Assembly: GCA_001818435.1 (NCBI GenBank)
Contig: MHKO01000032.1
Location: 4,321 to 20,246, forward strand
DNA length: 15,926 bases
Direction of reading: 5' to 3'
DNA from: Candidatus Komeilibacteria bacterium RIFCSPLOWO2_02_FULL_48_11
GTDB taxonomy: Bacteria > Patescibacteriota > Patescibacteriia > UBA2169
Positions 12,634 to 15,926 of the stretch are shown piece after piece (positions within the stretch are counted from its first letter, which is position 1; each line of letters opens with the position of its first letter). The translations under genes and the position numbers were made by a program. A model generated the notes under the pieces. It searched no databases. It was not told the DNA's origin and saw nothing but the letters and a program-made list of their open reading frames with translations.

Positions 12634-15435
12634 TTATCTGTCATCTTGATCAGAATGACGCGATAGACTAGCCTGCGCTTCTTTTAGTTTTAACTTTTCT
12701 TTCTCCACCACTTCTTTAGGCGCGTTTTTAAGAAAGTTCTTGTTAGCCAGCTTGCTTTCAAGGGATTTAACGTAGTTTTCAAGATTAGCCCGTTCTTTGG
12801 CCAGCCGTTTTTCTTGTCCAGCCATTGTCTGTCTGGATAGTTTAAGGTAGATGTCAAAATCAGCTTTGTGTCCCAGGATGTATTCTTCTTGATTTACGGG
12901 TTTTGATGGCAGGACCTGGATGCGGACTTTTGTCAGTTGTTCAATTACCCTTTCTTGGGATTGAAACAGTTTTTTGTATTTGGCAGTGGTAATGGCGGCA
13001 TCCAGTTTTTCGGAATAGGGGAGATTGTGTTGGGCCCGTAAATCGCGGATAGTGGTAATCAGTTCTTGCAAAGCCGAGAAATCTTGTTCAATATTTTTTC
13101 GGGCGCTTTCTGAAATTTTTCGGGAGACGCCCCAATGGGGCGTCTGTACAGATGATGCTTTGGGCCAGGCGGCGCTGGCCAGAAATTCATCATCTGATTT
13201 AATTAGGCCGGATGCTTTGAGGCGCTGGAAGATTTCTTCGGTTATAAATGGCGTGAAGGGATGTAATAATTTAATCGCTTCCAGGAGAATTTCCGGTGCC
13301 AGGGACAGACGCCCCAATGGGGCGTCTGTACATTTTGAAATTTCCACGTACCAGTCAGCCAGTTCATGCCACAGAAAGTCGTAAATTTTTTCTCCAGCCG
13401 AGGAGAATTCATATTTTTCAAAATGGTTGGTCACGTCAGAAATCAGGTTCTGCAGGCGGGATTGAATCCATTGGTCAGCCAAGGTAGCGACCCGAATGAC
13501 CCGAATTGCATCCGAATGACCCGAATTTTTATTCGGATTATTCGGATGTTCATTCGTAGATTCGGATCGCGTTAATATGAATCTGGCGATATTCCAAATT
13601 TTGTTCACGAAATTGCGGTAACCCGCGATTTTTTCTTCATACAAACGCGTGTCATTGCCCGGGGTGGTGCCGAGCACTAAAGAAAGGCGCGTGGCATCAG
13701 CCCCGTAGTCGCTAATCATGTCCAAAGGGTCAATGCCGTTGCCTAGCGACTTGGACATCTTGCGGCCCTCTTTGTCGCGCACCAGGCCGTGCAGGTACAC
13801 AGTCTTGAATGGGACTTCGCCTAAAACGTAGGTTGTCATTAAAATCATTCTAGCTACCCAGAAGAAGAGAATGTCGTATCCGGTTTCCATGACCGAGGTG
13901 GGGTGGAATAGTTGAAGATCTTTGCCTGGCTGTTTGTTCCGTTTAATCCAAGAATCAAGCGTGTCGTTAGGTTTTGGCGCGTCAAGCAGCGTCGAAAACG
14001 TCCACAGCGCGGATGAGAACCAAGTGTCAAGCGTATCCGGGTCTTGTTCAAAATTTTTGCAGCCGCAATCTGGACATACTTTTGGTTGATTAACGCTGAC
14101 AATATAATGTTTTTTTGAACTTTGAACTTTGAACTTTGAACTTTCCTTGCAGTACCAGACTGGAATGCGGTGGCCGAACCAAATCTGGCGGGAGACGCAC
14201 CAATCGTGCAGATTGGCCATCCACTGGAAATAGGTTTTAGTGAACCTGTCAGGCAGGATTTTTATGTCGCCTGATTTTACAACATCAATCGCGATTTTTT
14301 TGAGCGAGCGTTTCTTTCCTTTCCACGTTCTGGCTGGTTTGTCCACGTTCACGAACCACTGTTCCGCAACTAAGGGTTCAACCGGCGTGTCGCAGCGGTA
14401 GCAGACTGAAAGGTTGTGGACATAATTCTCATCAATTTTTTCCACTAACCCTTTTTTCTTAAGTTCAGCGATAATAGCATCCCGCGCTTCTCTAACATCC
14501 AGACCCGCGAACTTGCCGCCATTCTTGGTCAGCTTGCCGTCTGGCCCGATAATTTGCTTAATCTCAAAACCGTATTTTTGAGCCAGTTCAAAATCCACAA
14601 AACTATGGGCCGGGGTGATGGTCATGGCGCCAGAGCCCATGTTCATGTCAGTTGCTTTGTCGGCCACGAACGTCGCTTTCACAGTTCCGTCAATCCAGGG
14701 CACGTCCAAAGTTTTTCCAACGTACTTCTTGTACCGCTTATCGTCAGGATGCACGATAATCACTTTATCTAGAACTTTGGTCTCGGGCCGGGCCGTGCCG
14801 ATGGTGACTGGACCATATTTTAAATAGTAAAATTTGCCATATTGCTCTTTGTATTCCACTTCATCATCCGCCAGAGTTGATTGGCAACGCGTGCACCAGT
14901 TGACAATCCGGTGGCCGCGGTAGATCAAACCGTCATTATACATCTTGACGAAAACTTCCTGCACACAGCGTGAAAGGCCGGCGTCCAAAGTATAACGCTC
15001 GCGCGACCAGTCGCAGGAAGCGCCCATCTTGCGAACCTGTTTTTTGATGGTATCTTGCGATTGGGCCACGAATTTTTCAACTTCTTTCAAAAATTTTTCG
15101 CGCCCCAATTGCTGTTTGGTTTTTTTGGATTTTTCCAAAAGGTCTTTTTCAACTTTATTCTCCGTGGCAATGGCCGCGTGGTCAGTGCCGGGCAGCCACA
15201 AAGTCGGCCGGCCATTCATTCTGGCGTAGCGGGTCATAATGTCTTCAAGCGCGAGCATAACAGCATGCCCCAAATGGAGCGTGCCGGTGGCGTTCGGAGG
15301 AGGCATGGCAATACTGAAAGGCTTACCTTTTGATTTGATGTCTGGCTCAAAAAGTCCAGAAGACTCCCACTGTTTATAGAGGCTATCTTCTACTTTTTGC
15401 GGGTCGTAAGTTTTAGGGATATTTTTGTCGGTCAT
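12634..15435 (-). CDS. valS: Valyl-tRNA synthetase
   Basis: Class I enzyme charging tRNA-Val and editing mischarged threonine. The ATG at 15435 opens MTDKNIPKTYDPQKVE; an in-frame TTG 9 bp upstream is less likely. Key features: PPPNATGTLHLGH with HLGH at 54-57, the ValRS editing domain in the region of about 190-350 (GTARPETKVLDKV, GAMTITPAHSFVDFE), WFGHRIPVWYC before a zinc-ribbon-like loop, KMSKS at 559-563, an anticodon-binding helical domain, and the C-terminal coiled-coil arm (LSRQTMAGQEKRLAKERANLENYVKSLESKL). At 933 residues it is near normal. Four repeat-derived tracts lie in frame: residues about 431-441, 623-650, 703-711 and 764-771. All catalytic motifs are intact. It starts 1 bp after the stop of the upstream unknown gene, so the two are probably translationally coupled. 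Confidence 0.97.
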   Translation of the reverse strand: MTDKNIPKTYDPQKVEDSLYKQWESSGLFEPDIKSKGKPFSIAMPPPNATGTLHLGHAVMLALEDIMTRYARMNGRPTLWLPGTDHAAIATENKVEKDLLEKSKKTKQQLGREKFLKEVEKFVAQSQDTIKKQVRKMGASCDWSRERYTLDAGLSRCVQEVFVKMYNDGLIYRGHRIVNWCTRCQSTLADDEVEYKEQYGKFYYLKYGPVTIGTARPETKVLDKVIIVHPDDKRYKKYVGKTLDVPWIDGTVKATFVADKATDMNMGSGAMTITPAHSFVDFELAQKYGFEIKQIIGPDGKLTKNGGKFAGLDVREARDAIIAELKKKGLVEKIDENYVHNLSVCYRCDTPVEPLVAEQWFVNVDKPARTWKGKKRSLKKIAIDVVKSGDIKILPDRFTKTYFQWMANLHDWCVSRQIWFGHRIPVWYCKESSKFKVQSSKKHYIVSVNQPKVCPDCGCKNFEQDPDTLDTWFSSALWTFSTLLDAPKPNDTLDSWIKRNKQPGKDLQLFHPTSVMETGYDILFFWVARMILMTTYVLGEVPFKTVYLHGLVRDKEGRKMSKSLGNGIDPLDMISDYGADATRLSLVLGTTPGNDTRLYEEKIAGYRNFVNKIWNIARFILTRSESTNEHPNNPNKNSGHSDAIRVIRVATLADQWIQSRLQNLISDVTNHFEKYEFSSAGEKIYDFLWHELADWYVEISKCTDAPLGRLSLAPEILLEAIKLLHPFTPFITEEIFQRLKASGLIKSDDEFLASAAWPKASSVQTPHWGVSRKISESARKNIEQDFSALQELITTIRDLRAQHNLPYSEKLDAAITTAKYKKLFQSQERVIEQLTKVRIQVLPSKPVNQEEYILGHKADFDIYLKLSRQTMAGQEKRLAKERANLENYVKSLESKLANKNFLKNAPKEVVEKEKLKLKEAQASLSRHSDQDDR
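13125..13145. repeat. AGACGCCCC palindrome in valS (family C, copy 1)
   Basis: Perfect 9-bp arms AGACGCCCC / GGGGCGTCT, loop AAT. With the following GTACA it is identical over 26 bp (13125-13150) to copy 2. It is read as QTPHWGVS near residues 764-771 of ValRS. Confidence 0.88.
13305..13329. repeat. AGACGCCCC palindrome in valS (family C, copy 2)
   Basis: Perfect 11-bp arms ACAGACGCCCC / GGGGCGTCTGT, loop AAT. It shares 26 identical bases (13307-13332) with copy 1 but is read in another frame, as DAPLGRLS near residues 703-711. Confidence 0.88.
13486..13569. repeat. CCGAAT/ATTCGG repeat in valS (family D, without nested hairpin)
   Basis: CCGAAT units (13492-13527) face ATTCGG units (13531-13566), making an inverted array. 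It is translated as the Asn/Ser-rich stretch SESTNEHPNNPNKNSGHSD followed by AIRVIRV. Ordinary ValRS sequences have a shorter linker between RFxL and LADxW. It shares AGCGACCCGAAT and GACCCGAATTGCATCCGAAT exactly with 12554-12621. Confidence 0.8.
14117..14144. repeat. Four tandem GAACTTT units in valS (family E)
   Basis: Four exact copies of a 7-bp unit, read on the minus strand as SSKFKVQSSK (residues about 432-441). They are inserted directly after C429 of the zinc-ribbon-like loop. Three units equal seven codons, so expansion by three units keeps the frame. Confidence 0.85.
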
Positions 15436-15436
15436 A

Positions 15437-15926
15437 TCAAACAAGGAGGTTTGAGAGATATTTTTTACCCGATGAACTGAATAGGTTTTCTATTTCAGAT
15501 TGCAGTTTTTTAATATTCACTTTTTTGTCTATGAATGGCTTTATTTCATTGAGTCGCTCTGATGCTTCAAGTGCGCGAGCCGCGAGATGCGCATGATCAA
15601 GTCCAACACCCAAGTTTTTACTTACTCGTTTTGTGATTGCCAATAATTGGTTTATGCAGTTTTCTTCAAGATGAAGCATATCAATCAGTGCTTTTGGGTC
15701 TGCCCTGTTGTATAGTTTAAATACTTTTTCTGTGATGAGATTCAAATGTTGTTTGCATATTTTTTTATGGTATGAGGTTGAGCCACAAGAAGATTTTTTG
15801 AATTTTTTATTGATTACTATCTGCAATAATTTTTTTATTCCTGATTCAACATCAAGATGTTCTAAATGCTTTTTGATATCTGCCTTGCGCAGTCCTCGCC
15901 AATCAGCGTAATTGATGCGGCGGGAG
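15437..15926 (-). CDS. Unrecognised helical protein, 5' end beyond the window
   Basis: An open frame runs from the right edge (SRRINYADWRGLRKADIKKH, then LEHLDVESGIKKLLQIVINK) to the TGA at 15439-15437, giving at least 162 residues; the true start is outside. A TTG at 15826 could start it, but the frame is open upstream, so I read it as longer. The sequence is Lys/Leu/Glu-rich and predicted mostly helical, ending GLDHAHLAARALEASERLNE, then IKPFIDKKVNIKKLQSEIENLFSSSG. Cysteines occur in SSCGSTSYHKKICKQH. I know no family with this pattern. The DNA is AT-rich compared with valS. Its stop is followed after one base by the valS ATG, suggesting one transcript. Confidence 0.6.
   Translation of the reverse strand, partial: SRRINYADWRGLRKADIKKHLEHLDVESGIKKLLQIVINKKFKKSSCGSTSYHKKICKQHLNLITEKVFKLYNRADPKALIDMLHLEENCINQLLAITKRVSKNLGVGLDHAHLAARALEASERLNEIKPFIDKKVNIKKLQSEIENLFSSSGKKYLSNLLV

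Noticed and set aside
14117..14144. Tandem GAACTTT units as a CRISPR or plasmid iteron array
   Set aside because: Units are 7 bp with no spacers and lie inside valS in frame; there are no cas or replication-initiator genes beside them.
15443..15450. AAGGAGGT on the plus strand as a Shine-Dalgarno
   Set aside because: It lies antisense to the end of the unknown gene just upstream of valS, and no plausible plus-strand reading frame starts at suitable distance.

Overview
This window looks like ordinary chromosome from a small-genome bacterium, most likely a candidate phyla radiation (Patescibacteria/Parcubacteria-like) lineage. That placement is inference. It rests on compact housekeeping genes, weak or absent Shine-Dalgarno sequences, a TrbC/VirB2-type membrane protein carrying thrombospondin-type-3 repeats, a hinge-less short SMC, and a dense population of small palindromic repeats, some of which are translated inside core genes (for example the peptide AFAKASAGKP in SMC). 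TGA acts as a normal stop, so the code is the standard bacterial one.

Layout, minus strand from 9036 down to 1: (i) rpmF-nusB-rnc from a clear promoter, followed by a 66-residue two-helix membrane protein that has the only textbook Shine-Dalgarno site in the window; (ii) a hicB-hicA toxin-antitoxin pair with its own promoter and terminator; (iii) a short smc; (iv) rpsP; (v) a two-gene surface/secretion module (TrbC-like protein plus secreted M64-like metallopeptidase, ATGA overlap), the second gene visibly AT-rich; (vi) khpA with a structured leader; (vii) the start of trmD. rpsP, khpA and trmD normally sit together in one operon (rpsP-khpA-rimM-trmD). Here that cluster is split by the surface module, rimM is missing from its usual place, and the units have separate promoters and terminators.

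Plus strand: dnaA (9204-10592), divergent from rpmF, then a GspE/PilB-family ATPase (10821-12551) from an apparently leaderless promoter. It ends convergent with valS at a large hairpin. valS (12634-15435, minus) follows an unrecognised gene that runs off the right edge.

The most unusual theme is the repeats. At least six families of short inverted or direct repeats occur between genes, in terminators and in frame inside smc, rpsP and valS. valS alone carries four repeat tracts, including two copies of one palindrome read in different frames. One pair of related repeat copies differs by a clean 36-bp hairpin, like an occupied and an empty insertion site. This is direct sequence observation; mobility and mechanism are inference.
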